Shown here: piece by piece, positions 1-7,233 of the stretch
Layout: each line of letters opens with the position of its first letter
How positions within the stretch are numbered: position 1 is the first letter of the stretch
NCBI GenBank assembly: GCA_022769845.1
Contig: JALEIO010000011.1
Span: forward strand, 1 to 12,038
From: Oscillospiraceae bacterium
GTDB taxonomy: Bacteria > Bacillota > Clostridia > UMGS1810
Reading direction: 5' to 3'
DNA length: 12,038 nt
The notes under the pieces: model-generated
What the model saw: the letters and a program-made list of their open reading frames with translations, nothing else
What the model was told of the DNA's origin: nothing
Databases searched by the model: none
Made by a program: the position numbers and the translations under genes

Positions 1-504
1 CAAAAGTCCTGTTATAAACTGCGACGAAACATCGCCCCGGACATCATAAATTCCGCTTGATATAGGCGATTTTACATCAAAATATTCGCCGTATTTATAT
101 TCGTATTTGATATTTTTTCTGTCAAAAATCTCGGTGTAAACATCCAAAGGCCGTTGCATAAGCCTGCCGGCGCCCGTAATGTGCGCTTTTACCCCTTTTG
201 CCGCAAGAATGGGTATTATAAACCGAAGCGTTGACGCCGATTCGTTGCAAAAAATATCCGCCTTTTTCGGCGGCTCGCCGCCCTTGATTTCTACAAAATT
301 TCCTCCGGCAAAAACGCTTGCTCCCATTTTTTTTGCAAAATCCAGCGTTGCTGAAACGTCCTTTGAAAAAATTAAATTTTCAATTCGCGAAATGCCGTCG
401 GACAGCGCCGCCGAAAGTATCATTCGGTGCGAATACGACTTGGACGGAGGTGCAAAAATGCGCTTTTTAAAGTCTTTTTTTCCCGTTAAAGTCAATTTTT
501 CCAT
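1..504 (-). CDS. aroA: 3-phosphoshikimate 1-carboxyvinyltransferase (EPSP synthase), N-terminal part
   Basis: This is the first 168 codons of EPSP synthase; the gene continues past the left edge. The enzyme joins PEP to shikimate-3-phosphate, the sixth step of the shikimate pathway, in the cytoplasm. Seen directly: the substrate-binding motif PPSKSYSHR with K22, S23 and R27 in the canonical numbering, the PEP-loop sequence NESASTLRF (residues 87-95), GAGRLMQRPLD (111-121), and GDVSSQF near the window edge. The start is ATG at 504, preceded by AGAGG six to ten bases upstream. The start lies 13 bp inside the end of aroB, so the two are probably translationally coupled. An oddity is alanine at residue 90, where glyphosate-sensitive enzymes have glycine (Gly96 of E. 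coli). The family call is very secure; the length and C-terminal half cannot be judged. Confidence 0.95.
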   Translation of the reverse strand, partial: MEKLTLTGKKDFKKRIFAPPSKSYSHRMILSAALSDGISRIENLIFSKDVSATLDFAKKMGASVFAGGNFVEIKGGEPPKKADIFCNESASTLRFIIPILAAKGVKAHITGAGRLMQRPLDVYTEIFDRKNIKYEYKYGEYFDVKSPISSGIYDVRGDVSSQFITGLL

Positions 505-1541
505 AAAAAATTATCCTCTTTTTTAAGCTTTAAAATTTTTGATTTTCCTATTTTCTCCAATACAATGTAGTTTATAAAATCAGTCCCGCTTTTTTTATCC
601 AGCAAAAGCGTTTCCTCGCCCTTCTCACGCGGAATTTGCTCTTCTTTATAAAGCGAATATTTTTTAAGAAGGTTTACAAGCTTTTCATATGTGCCTTTTT
701 CTGCAATTCCCTCTTTTTCCGATATTGCGGTAATATGCGCCATACCGATTGCAACTGCTTCGCCATGGCTATATTTTTCGTAATTAAAATATTTTTCCAC
801 AATATGTCCGTAGGTATGTCCAAAATTGAGTATCATTCGCTCGCCTGTGTCAAATTCATCGTTTTCCACAATAATGCGTTTTATATCCACGCAGCGCGCG
901 ATGATTTTCTCCAAATTTTTGCTTAAATTTTCCTTGTCGAAAAGGGTATCAAACAAATTTTTATCGTAAATGGCACCATACTTTATAACCTCCGCCATAC
1001 CGCAGTTAAACACGCTCTCGGAAAGCGTTTTCAAAAAGCATGGGTCTATAACCACAAGATGCGGCGGATAAAAACAGCCTGCAAGATTTTTGCCTTCGTC
1101 AAGGTCGATGGCAACCTTCCCACCCACCGAGCTGTCCACTTGAGCAAGAAGTGTTGTGGGAATTTGAATAAGTCTTACGCCGCGAAGATAGGTTGCCGCC
1201 GCAAAACCCGTCAAATCGCCGCACACTCCGCCGCCGAGCGCTATAACTGTGTCTTTTCGCGAAATCTTATTTTTTGCAAGGCAAGAATAAATTTTAAAAA
1301 GCATATCGCCGCACTTTGATTTTTCGCCGGACGGAAGCACAAAATGCAGAAATTCAATGCCCGAATCTGCAAGAATTTTTCGCAGCTTTTCACCGTAAAG
1401 GTTAAAAACGTTTTCGTCTATGACAAAAAACACCTTGGCGTCCTTTGTATTTTCCTTTATAATTTCACCTATTTTGTCAAAAATATTGTCCTCAATAATT
1501 ATATCATAGCTTCGCGCGCTTGCATTAACCTTAATAATCAC
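492..1541 (-). CDS. aroB: 3-dehydroquinate synthase
   Basis: AroB converts DAHP to 3-dehydroquinate with NAD and a divalent metal, the second step of the shikimate pathway. Seen: the NAD-binding run LGGGVCGDLTGFAAATYLRG (about 102-121), IPTTLLAQVDSSVGGK (127-142), and the metal ligands by family knowledge: E184 in GMAEVIKYG, H246 in FGHTYGH, and H259 in YSHGEA. The length of about 349 residues is normal. Start choice: an in-frame TTG at 1550 lies only one base after the AAAGGA ribosome binding site (1552-1557), which is too close. GTG at 1541 lies 10 bases after it and is preferred. The 3' end overlaps aroA by 13 bp, making a two-gene shikimate operon. The upstream gap holds a possible -10 box and small competing hairpins. 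Confidence 0.95.
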   Translation of the reverse strand: MIIKVNASARSYDIIIEDNIFDKIGEIIKENTKDAKVFFVIDENVFNLYGEKLRKILADSGIEFLHFVLPSGEKSKCGDMLFKIYSCLAKNKISRKDTVIALGGGVCGDLTGFAAATYLRGVRLIQIPTTLLAQVDSSVGGKVAIDLDEGKNLAGCFYPPHLVVIDPCFLKTLSESVFNCGMAEVIKYGAIYDKNLFDTLFDKENLSKNLEKIIARCVDIKRIIVENDEFDTGERMILNFGHTYGHIVEKYFNYEKYSHGEAVAIGMAHITAISEKEGIAEKGTYEKLVNLLKKYSLYKEEQIPREKGEETLLLDKKSGTDFINYIVLEKIGKSKILKLKKEDNFLWKN

Positions 1542-1563
1542 GTTTACCAAATCCTTTCAATAA

Positions 1564-1605
1564 TGGGCAAAGCCCCGTAATTCAACGGCTCTGCGAAAGA
1601 TTATA
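1564..1605 (-). promoter_or_regulatory. Possible aroB -10 box and short hairpin leader
   Basis: A perfect TATAAT (minus strand, 1605-1600) lies about 45 bases before the aroB ribosome binding site. No convincing -35 hexamer is found 16-19 bp upstream, so the promoter call is weak. Between it and the ribosome binding site the transcript could fold either as AGCC...GGCT or as a tight GGGC-TTT-GCCC hairpin (1564-1574); the two share bases and so exclude each other. No known riboswitch is recognised. Confidence 0.35.
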
Positions 1606-1672
1606 CTCACTCAAAAAAATAAATGGAGCTCACCGCAAAAATACGCGGGATGTATTAGTTATATAAAAATAT

Positions 1673-1701
1673 AAGCCCATTTACGCAGCGTAAATGAGCT
1701 T
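1673..1701 (-). terminator. Hairpin terminator, possibly bidirectional
   Basis: CATTTACG (1678-1685) pairs with CGTAAATG (1689-1696) around a CAG loop. Four more pairs (A1673-T1701 to C1676-G1698) extend the stem after one C/A mismatch. Read on the minus strand it is followed by TATATTTTTATA; read on the plus strand it ends in a run of six T, which is the better terminator tail. It closes the 30-codon mini-gene and would also stop any thrC read-through before aroB. Confidence 0.7.
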
Positions 1702-1733
1702 TTTTGATAAGACAATTAAAAATTTGCTCTAAC

Positions 1734-1826
1734 TCATCTACAAAAACTTTTATCTATCACAAAATAACCCAAGCCAAAAAGGATTAGGTTGATAATAAAG
1801 TAAAATGTAAAAGAATGAGTAAGCAT
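1734..1826 (-). CDS. 30-residue single-helix membrane peptide (unrecognised)
   Basis: This short ORF starts with ATG at 1826 and ends with TGA at 1734, giving 30 residues. AGGAG (1834-1838) sits seven bases before the start, an ideal spacing, and a consensus promoter lies just upstream. The peptide begins MLTHSF, continues with the hydrophobic core FYFIINLILFGLGYFVI (residues 7-23, long enough for one membrane pass), and ends in a short polar tail with K26, a cysteine and a final arginine. The basic tail predicts a cytoplasmic C-terminus by the positive-inside rule (inference). It lies in the 320-bp gap between thrC and aroB, with a terminator 33 bp after its stop. I do not recognise a family. 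It could be a small regulatory membrane protein or a type I toxin-like peptide; no antisense RNA gene is evident. Chance is unlikely because promoter, ribosome binding site, ORF and terminator are all correctly ordered. Confidence 0.7.
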   Translation of the reverse strand: MLTHSFTFYFIINLILFGLGYFVIDKSFCR

Positions 1827-1853
1827 AATTTTTCTCCTGTTTTTATTATATAC

Positions 1854-1882
1854 AGTATAAAATACAATGACTATTTTGTCAA
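1854..1882 (-). promoter_or_regulatory. Sigma-A promoter of the 30-residue peptide gene
   Basis: On the minus strand a perfect TTGACA (1882-1877) is followed after exactly 17 bp by TATACT (1859-1854). Transcription would begin around 1847, leaving a leader of about 20 bases before the ATG at 1826. The -35 box lies inside the last codons of thrC and the spacer covers the thrC stop. Confidence 0.85.
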
Positions 1883-3364
1883 GAATTTTTTCGTTTCGCT
1901 CCACAAATTATCCTTGCCGCAGGTGGTGTTGAAGCGGATAAACTTATTTTTAAGCCCCGCAAGCGATTTAGGAACGTTAAGACCGCTCTTTTCGTGCAGC
2001 AGGTCAATAAGTTCAAATTCGCCGTCGGGAATAGCATCTTCGCATATTGCCTCCAGCACCGCTTTGTTGAATTTATACGGATTTGCAGTGGACGCAATAA
2101 CCGTTTTTTTGCCGTCCGACGTATCTTTTTCGTATTTGTCGTACACATTTTTTGCAACTGCCGTGTGGGTATCTATTGTATAACCGTATTTTTCATATGT
2201 TTCTTTAATTGTCTGCTTGGTTTGTGCGTCATCGCAGTATCCTGCGCAAAAAACGCTTGAAATGCTGTCAAAAATCTCTTTGTCAACGCTGTATTTGCCC
2301 GAAGCGGCAAGCGAAGCCATATATTCTTTAACAAGATTGAAATTTTTGCCCGACATATGGAACAAAAGTCTTTCAAGATTGCTTGAAATAAGAATATCCA
2401 TTGACGGTGAAATGGTAGTTTCAAATTTGCGATTTTTATCATAAACGCCCGTTTTTATAAAGTCGGTAAGAACATTATTTTGGTTGGACGCGCAAATTAA
2501 TTTGTCCACGAAAAGTCCCATTTCTTTTGCATAGTACGCCGCCAGAATATTGCCGAAATTTCCTGTGGGAACGACAATATTTATTTTGTCGCCGCACTTT
2601 ATTTCGCCCGTTTTTACAAGGCTGGCATATGAGTAAAAATAATAAACAATCTGCGGAACAAGCCTTCCCCAGTTAATGGAGTTTGCGCTTGAAAAAACAT
2701 ATCCCAAATCCGATGCTTCTTTAGCGTAGTCCGCATTTCCGAAAATCTTTTTAACGCCTGTCTGTGCGTCGTCAAAGTTGCCGTCAACCGAAATTACGCT
2801 GACATTTGAGCCGTCCTGCGTAGCCATTTGCAGCTTTTGAATTTTTGATACGCCGCTGACAGGATAAAACACCTGAATTTTTGTATTTTTTACATCTTTA
2901 AAACCCTCTAAAGCCGCCTTACCGGTATCGCCGGAGGTTGCAACAAGAATAATAACGTCCCTGTCCTCACCCGTTTTTTTGATGGCCTTAACCAAAAAAT
3001 GCGGCAGAATTTGCAGTGCCATATCCTTAAACGCGCAGGTAGGCCCGTGCCATAACTCCAGAACAAAAGCTTTATCGTCAAGCTTATGGAGCGGAGCAAT
3101 AGCCTCCGACTCAAATTTTTCACTCGTATATGCGCTGTTTACGCAATCCGAAAGCTCCTCCTCTGTATAATCGGTAAGATACAGAGAAAGAATTTTTTTC
3201 GCAAGTTCCGGATACGAAAGATTTGCAAATTTTTCAATTTCGTCAAGCGAAAGCTGCGGAATTTCTTCAGGCACAAACAAGCCGCCGTCCGGCGCAATGC
3301 CTGTTTTTATTGCCTCTGCGCTTTCCACTTTATATTTATCACTCCGGGTGCTGACATATTTCAT
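1871..3364 (-). CDS. thrC: Threonine synthase
   Basis: ThrC is the PLP-dependent enzyme that turns O-phosphohomoserine into threonine. Seen over 497 residues: the N-terminal signature YVSTRSD...GIAPDGGLFVP, the PLP-lysine motif HGPTCAFKD with K113, ATSGDTGKAALEGF, the PTGNFGN loop, and STANPYKF near the C-terminus. It belongs to the long fold-type II class (E. coli/yeast-like), whose usual length is 430-510. ATG at 3364 is chosen because AAAGGA lies nine bases before it and homologues start with MKY; an in-frame TTG at 3400 lacks such a site. No hom or thrB gene is adjacent in the window. It is a single gene with its own promoter, and it has no terminator of its own before the small peptide gene, so some mRNAs may include both. 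Confidence 0.96.
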   Translation of the reverse strand: MKYVSTRSDKYKVESAEAIKTGIAPDGGLFVPEEIPQLSLDEIEKFANLSYPELAKKILSLYLTDYTEEELSDCVNSAYTSEKFESEAIAPLHKLDDKAFVLELWHGPTCAFKDMALQILPHFLVKAIKKTGEDRDVIILVATSGDTGKAALEGFKDVKNTKIQVFYPVSGVSKIQKLQMATQDGSNVSVISVDGNFDDAQTGVKKIFGNADYAKEASDLGYVFSSANSINWGRLVPQIVYYFYSYASLVKTGEIKCGDKINIVVPTGNFGNILAAYYAKEMGLFVDKLICASNQNNVLTDFIKTGVYDKNRKFETTISPSMDILISSNLERLLFHMSGKNFNLVKEYMASLAASGKYSVDKEIFDSISSVFCAGYCDDAQTKQTIKETYEKYGYTIDTHTAVAKNVYDKYEKDTSDGKKTVIASTANPYKFNKAVLEAICEDAIPDGEFELIDLLHEKSGLNVPKSLAGLKNKFIRFNTTCGKDNLWSETKKFLTK

Positions 3365-3418
3365 ATTATTTCGTCCTTTCAAATAAGGTTGAATTATCAA
3401 AATATTATATTTTTCTGT

Positions 3419-3447
3419 ATTTTATCACATCTTTAAAGAAAAATCAA
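3419..3447 (-). promoter_or_regulatory. thrC promoter
   Basis: On the minus strand TTGATT (3447-3442) is followed after 17 bp by TAAAAT (3424-3419), with a TG one base upstream of the -10 (extended -10). The 5' leader is about 45-50 bases and AT-rich; no T-box or attenuator-like pair of hairpins is seen in it. Confidence 0.75.
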
Positions 3448-3466
3448 ATTTTTTCGTCCATTATGT

Positions 3467-3502
3467 GAAAAAGTGATATTTTTAAGGCAAAAAATATCAC
3501 TT
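3467..3502 (-). terminator. Terminator of the recA-recX-rimO-pgsA operon
   Basis: A perfect 13-bp inverted repeat (3471-3483 with 3490-3502; arm AAGTGATATTTTT) closes a six-base loop. It begins 23 bases after the pgsA stop and is followed on the minus strand by a run of five T continuing from the stem end. The stem is AT-rich but long. It separates the operon from the thrC promoter. Confidence 0.8.
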
Positions 3503-3524
3503 AAATATTTATTTTGTATAAATT

Positions 3525-4082
3525 TTACTTGGAATTTATAACCATATCCCAGTTTTTTGAAAGATAAACATATCCGGAATATATGGTAAAAAGCGTTGCA
3601 ATAAGCATTACAAGGTATCCGAGCGTGATTTTGCCAATCATAACGCTTGGGAAAAGAAGCGTTATAACCGTTGCAAAAATTTGAATAACCGTCTTTATTT
3701 TTCCGGTCATCTCCGCCGCCATAACAACGCCGTTTGATATTGCCACAATTCTAAGCCCCGTAACGATAAATTCGCGCGCGATAATAATAATTGCCATATA
3801 CGCCGGAATTCTTTGCAGCTCCACAAGGCATATAAGCGCCGAAGCGATTAAAAGCTTATCGGCAATCGGGTCTAAAAATTTGCCAAGGTCGGTCACCTGA
3901 TTGTTTTTGCGCGCAAGATATCCGTCTACACCGTCAGTGAGCGCCGCCGCCGCAAAAATCACCGCCGCCGCAATATCACTGTAAAGGGTGGGTACTCCGC
4001 CAAAGCCGCGCGTCATAAGCACCACAATAAAAAACGGTATTAAAAATATTCTTGCAAGTGTGATTTTATTTGGTAAATTCAA
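3525..4082 (-). CDS. pgsA: CDP-diacylglycerol--glycerol-3-phosphate 3-phosphatidyltransferase
   Basis: PgsA makes phosphatidylglycerol phosphate, the committed step to phosphatidylglycerol and cardiolipin, in the cytoplasmic membrane. The 185-residue protein has the full CDP-alcohol phosphotransferase motif: D50, D53-G54, A57-R58, G67, D71 and D75 with the expected spacing. Several hydrophobic segments (about 11-27, 36-48, 77-88, 95-115, 131-150, 153-174) fit an integral membrane enzyme of this family. The start is TTG at 4082, overlapping the rimO stop as TTGA. A strong GGAGGT (4089-4094), six bases upstream inside the rimO coding end, supports this start and translational coupling. It is the last gene of the recA operon; the terminator follows at once. 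Other CDP-alcohol transferases (such as PssA) are less likely because of size and the N-terminal sequence LPNKITLARI. Confidence 0.93.
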   Translation of the reverse strand: MNLPNKITLARIFLIPFFIVVLMTRGFGGVPTLYSDIAAAVIFAAAALTDGVDGYLARKNNQVTDLGKFLDPIADKLLIASALICLVELQRIPAYMAIIIIAREFIVTGLRIVAISNGVVMAAEMTGKIKTVIQIFATVITLLFPSVMIGKITLGYLVMLIATLFTIYSGYVYLSKNWDMVINSK

Positions 4083-5407
4083 AAGATTACCTCCCCTGTT
4101 ATGTCATAATCGTGAGCGTCAAGCACCTTGATTTTCACAATGTCGCCGATTGAAATTTCCTGTGCGCTGTATATATACGCCGCTTCGTCCACCTCGGGCG
4201 TATCGCCGTAGGTTCTGCCCAGGTAGCACAGCTCGTCCGGGTCATATGAGTCGATTATCGCATACATTTCTCTGCCGATTTTCGACATATTATTTGCAAG
4301 TGAAATTTTGTTTTGCACTTCCATAAGCGCTTTTCGGCGCCGTTCTTTTTCGTCCTCGTCAAGTTGATTTTCAAAATTTGCCGCAGGTGTGTCCTCCTCC
4401 TGCGAATAGGTGAAAACTCCAACCTTGTCAAGTTTTTTATCCAAAAGAAATTTCTTTAAAATTTCAAAATCCTCGTCCGTTTCGCCGGGAAATCCCACAA
4501 TAAGCGATGTTCTTATCACAATATCGGGAATTTTTTTTCGCAGTTTGTCAATAAGCTGATTTATCTCGTCAAAGCTGCTTTTTCTTCCCATTTTCTTCAA
4601 AATTCTGTCGCTGACGTGTTGCAGCGGCATATCTATATATTTGACAACCTTGTCATTTTTCGCAATTTCATTTATCAAGTCGTCAGTTATGTTCTCGGGA
4701 TAGCAATACTGCAATCTAATCCACTTTATACCGTCAATTTGAGAAAGCCTGCAAAGAAGCGGCGCAAGCGCATATTTTCCTCTGTCACAGCCGTAATACG
4801 CTGTATCCTGCGCAACCAAAATAAGCTCCTTCACGCCTTTTTGCGCTAAACTTTTTGCCTCGGAAACAATGCTTTCTTCATCGCGCGAACGGTATTTTCC
4901 CCTAAGCTTCGGAATAATGCAATAGGTGCAATAATTGTCGCAGCCGTCAGCAATTTTAAGATACGCATAATGCAAAGGCGTGGATATTTCTCTCGGCAAA
5001 TCAGCGGTAACGTGATTATTCGCACTGCTTACAAGCACATCTTTTTTCCCATTCCTGTAAAAATCGTCAATAGCCTCGGCGATATGCGGATAATCGTTAG
5101 TTCCGAGAATTATGTCCACCTCGGGAATTTCAGTTTTTATATCCTTTGCATACCTTTGCGCAAGACAACCCGTAACCGCCAAAACCTCGCATTTACCTTT
5201 CTTTTTTTCCGCCATTTCAAGAATGGCGTTTATCGACTCCTCCTTTGCGCTGTCTATAAACGCACAGGTGTTTACCACAATTATATCCGCTTGGTCGGCG
5301 TCCGGCGTGATTATATAATTTTCGTTTTTCAAAAGCGCAAGCATTGTTTCGGTATCGGTTAAATTTTTAGCGCATCCAAGCGAAACAAAGCCAATTTTTT
5401 TCTTCAA
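4079..5407 (-). CDS. rimO: Ribosomal protein S12 methylthiotransferase
   Basis: RimO is a radical-SAM enzyme that adds a methylthio group to a conserved aspartate of ribosomal protein S12. Seen over 442 residues: an N-terminal methylthiotransferase domain with cluster cysteines C12, C48 and C81, the radical-SAM motif CDNYCTYC (C156, C160, C163), a TIM-barrel region with the VGFPGET motif, and a C-terminal TRAM-type domain. The opening VSLGCAKN and the motif CTYCIIPKLRGKYRSR separate RimO from its tRNA-modifying relative MiaB. The start is TTG at 5407, matching the usual MKKxxGFVSLG beginning of the family; AAGGGG lies about 10 bases upstream. The gene follows recX after 20 bp and overlaps pgsA by 4 bp. 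Confidence 0.95.
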   Translation of the reverse strand: MKKKIGFVSLGCAKNLTDTETMLALLKNENYIITPDADQADIIVVNTCAFIDSAKEESINAILEMAEKKKGKCEVLAVTGCLAQRYAKDIKTEIPEVDIILGTNDYPHIAEAIDDFYRNGKKDVLVSSANNHVTADLPREISTPLHYAYLKIADGCDNYCTYCIIPKLRGKYRSRDEESIVSEAKSLAQKGVKELILVAQDTAYYGCDRGKYALAPLLCRLSQIDGIKWIRLQYCYPENITDDLINEIAKNDKVVKYIDMPLQHVSDRILKKMGRKSSFDEINQLIDKLRKKIPDIVIRTSLIVGFPGETDEDFEILKKFLLDKKLDKVGVFTYSQEEDTPAANFENQLDEDEKERRRKALMEVQNKISLANNMSKIGREMYAIIDSYDPDELCYLGRTYGDTPEVDEAAYIYSAQEISIGDIVKIKVLDAHDYDITGEVIF

Positions 5408-5427
5408 ATCAAACTAACCCCTTGTTT

Positions 5428-6039
5428 TTATTTAAACTTGTCTATAACCGCAAAAATATCCGAAAGCTTAAATCCCCTCGACGCAAAGTAGCGCACAACG
5501 CGCTGTTTTTCTTTGTAATCGGAAAAGTCAGCGTTTGAAAATCTTTCGGTCATAATTTCCGTTATACTTTCTCTCTCGTCGGTATCAAGGTCATCTATTA
5601 CGTTCTGCGCAATATCTCTCGGCACGCCCTTATACACCAAATCCGAGATAATCCGCACCCTGCCGTGACGCTTGAACGAATACGCCGCTTTTGCGTATTC
5701 TATCGCAAAAAGCTCGTCGTCAATATACCCCAGCCGTTCAAATTCGTCCAGCGCAATATCAATAATTTCCTTGTCAAAACCGTGCTTATAAAGGTCATCG
5801 GCAATCATTTTCTTGGTCGCCGCCTTGCGGTTTATCAGCTGCATAATCCGATTTTTAGCCTTGGAAAGATTACATTCTTTATTAAAAATTTCTATTTCGT
5901 CCTCGGTTATTTCGTTTCCGATTTTAACCTTCAAACGCACCATATCGGTGTCATCGAGCGAAAATGAATACTCCCCGTCGACAAACACCGATACTCTGTT
6001 TTTGTTATGCTTTTGCGGCGTAATATCAGTAATTTTCAT
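5428..6039 (-). CDS. recX: Regulatory protein RecX
   Basis: RecX binds RecA filaments and limits their growth and activity. The 203-residue protein carries the three-helix repeats typical of the family: AKNRIMQLINRKAATKKMI (about 61-79), then the GYIDDELFAIEYAKAA segment and the KGVPRDIAQNVIDDL segment (about 138-152). An N-terminal beta-rich extension (MKITDITPQK...) is common in Firmicutes RecX. The ATG at 6039 overlaps the recA stop by one base (TAATG), so translation is probably coupled to recA; there is only a weak purine-rich ribosome binding site (GGCGGCGACG). Placement directly behind recA supports the call. Confidence 0.93.
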   Translation of the reverse strand: MKITDITPQKHNKNRVSVFVDGEYSFSLDDTDMVRLKVKIGNEITEDEIEIFNKECNLSKAKNRIMQLINRKAATKKMIADDLYKHGFDKEIIDIALDEFERLGYIDDELFAIEYAKAAYSFKRHGRVRIISDLVYKGVPRDIAQNVIDDLDTDERESITEIMTERFSNADFSDYKEKQRVVRYFASRGFKLSDIFAVIDKFK

Positions 6040-7163
6040 TATTCGTCGCCGCCGTCATAAATTTCTTCAGGTTTGGCTTCCTCTTCTTTTTCCACCGTTT
6101 TTTCGGCGTATTTATTAGCCTGTCGCTGTTTTTCCATAGCCTCTTTGTGCGCGGCAATAACCTTATTGGAAATCTCGTCAATAAGTCCTTCGTGCTCTTT
6201 GAGATACAGCTTAACCTTTTCCTTGCCCTGACCTATTCTATTGCCGTCATACGAGAACCACGAGCCGCTTTTTTGAATAACATCATATGCCACAGCGGCA
6301 TCAATTACGCAGCCTTCTTTTGAAATACCCTCGCCGTAAATAACGTCAAATTCCGCTTCTTTAAACGGAGGAGCCATTTTATTTTTAACAATTTTAACCT
6401 TGGTAAGATTTCCGATTTTCTGGTCGCCCACCTTTATAGGCTCGCCGCGGCGCACCTCAATTCGGATTGACGAATAGAATTTAAGCGCACGTCCACCCGT
6501 TGTAACCTCGGGGTTTCCATACATAACGCCTACTTTTTCACGGATTTGGTTGATAAAAACAGCCGCCGTATTGCTTCTGCTCAATATCGGCGTAAGCTTT
6601 CGCAGTGCCTGAGACATAAGACGCGCGTGCAGACCGACAAACGAATCGCCCATAAGACCTGCAATTTCCGCCTTTGGAACAAGCGCGGCAACCGAGTCTA
6701 TAACGATAAGGTCAAATGCATTGCTTCGTGCAAGCGCCTCACAAATTTCAAGAGCGTCCTCTCCCGAATCGGGCTGCGAAACAATAAGCTTGTCAACATC
6801 TACGCCGAGTTTTCGCGCATAAACCGGGTCAAGAGCGTGTTCAGCGTCGATAAACGCAACCTCTCCTCCGCGTTTTTGGGCTTCTGCAATAATGTGCAGC
6901 GAAACAGTGGTTTTACCTGACGATTCAGGACCGTAAATTTCGGTTACCCTGCCCCGCGGAATACCGCCGATTCCAAGAGCTATGTCAACAGAAAGCGCGC
7001 CGGTCGGTATAACATCCACCTCTTTAAGCGGCGCGGAACCCAGCCTCATTATTGCGCCTTCGCCGTATTTTTTGTCAATTTGGCGTATTGCTTCAGCTAT
7101 TGCCTTGTCGCGGCCTTCGACATTGGCATCTATGACGCTTATTTTTTCATCTTTTTTTGCCAT
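6039..7163 (-). CDS. recA: Recombinase RecA
   Basis: RecA is the DNA-dependent ATPase that pairs homologous strands and triggers LexA self-cleavage in the SOS response. Seen over 374 residues: Walker A GPESSGKT (78-85), catalytic glutamate E108 in FIDAEHALD, Walker B LIVIDSVAAL (152-161), the DNA-binding loop regions around EIAGLMGDSFVGLHAR and NPEVTTGGRALKFY, and an acidic C-terminal tail rich in E and D. The start is ATG at 7163, with GGGAGG only seven bases upstream. It is the first gene of an operon with recX, rimO and pgsA. No canonical Firmicutes SOS box (GAAC-N4-GTTC) is seen upstream, but a different 16-bp palindrome is present. Confidence 0.98.
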   Translation of the reverse strand: MAKKDEKISVIDANVEGRDKAIAEAIRQIDKKYGEGAIMRLGSAPLKEVDVIPTGALSVDIALGIGGIPRGRVTEIYGPESSGKTTVSLHIIAEAQKRGGEVAFIDAEHALDPVYARKLGVDVDKLIVSQPDSGEDALEICEALARSNAFDLIVIDSVAALVPKAEIAGLMGDSFVGLHARLMSQALRKLTPILSRSNTAAVFINQIREKVGVMYGNPEVTTGGRALKFYSSIRIEVRRGEPIKVGDQKIGNLTKVKIVKNKMAPPFKEAEFDVIYGEGISKEGCVIDAAVAYDVIQKSGSWFSYDGNRIGQGKEKVKLYLKEHEGLIDEISNKVIAAHKEAMEKQRQANKYAEKTVEKEEEAKPEEIYDGGDE

Positions 7164-7193
7164 TTTTATCCTCCCAAAGTATGATTTAGGAAT

Positions 7194-7232
7194 ATTTTAT
7201 CAAACAAAGTGTCCGATAAACCGTACAGTTTA
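7194..7232 (-). promoter_or_regulatory. recA promoter region with 16-bp operator-like palindrome
   Basis: On the minus strand an extended -10 element TGATAAAAT has its TAAAAT at 7199-7194. The -35 place (7222-7217) has only GGTTTA, a poor match. Overlapping that place is a palindrome, TAAACTGTACGGTTTA (7232-7217), in which seven of eight base pairs are symmetric. It starts two bases beyond the eda stop. The spacing differs from the Bacillus LexA site, so the regulator is unknown. No convincing terminator lies between eda and recA, so read-through from eda is possible. Confidence 0.5.
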
Positions 7233-7233
7233 A

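Noticed and set aside
1815..2183. 122-codon plus-strand ORF across the thrC 3' end
   Set aside because: Mostly antisense to thrC; its start has no purine-rich ribosome binding site, and the minus-strand mini-gene explains the conserved signals there.
3364..3400. Longer thrC beginning at TTG 3400
   Set aside because: No ribosome binding site precedes it, the extra residues do not resemble the family, and AAAGGA is well placed for ATG 3364.
6546..6920. 124-codon plus-strand ORF inside recA
   Set aside because: It lies wholly opposite recA, whose motifs are unmistakable; no ribosome binding site or promoter supports it.
7217..7232. Canonical Firmicutes SOS (LexA) box upstream of recA
   Set aside because: The half-sites AAAC and GTTT are six bases apart rather than four and lack the outer G and C, so I report only a palindrome with unknown regulator.
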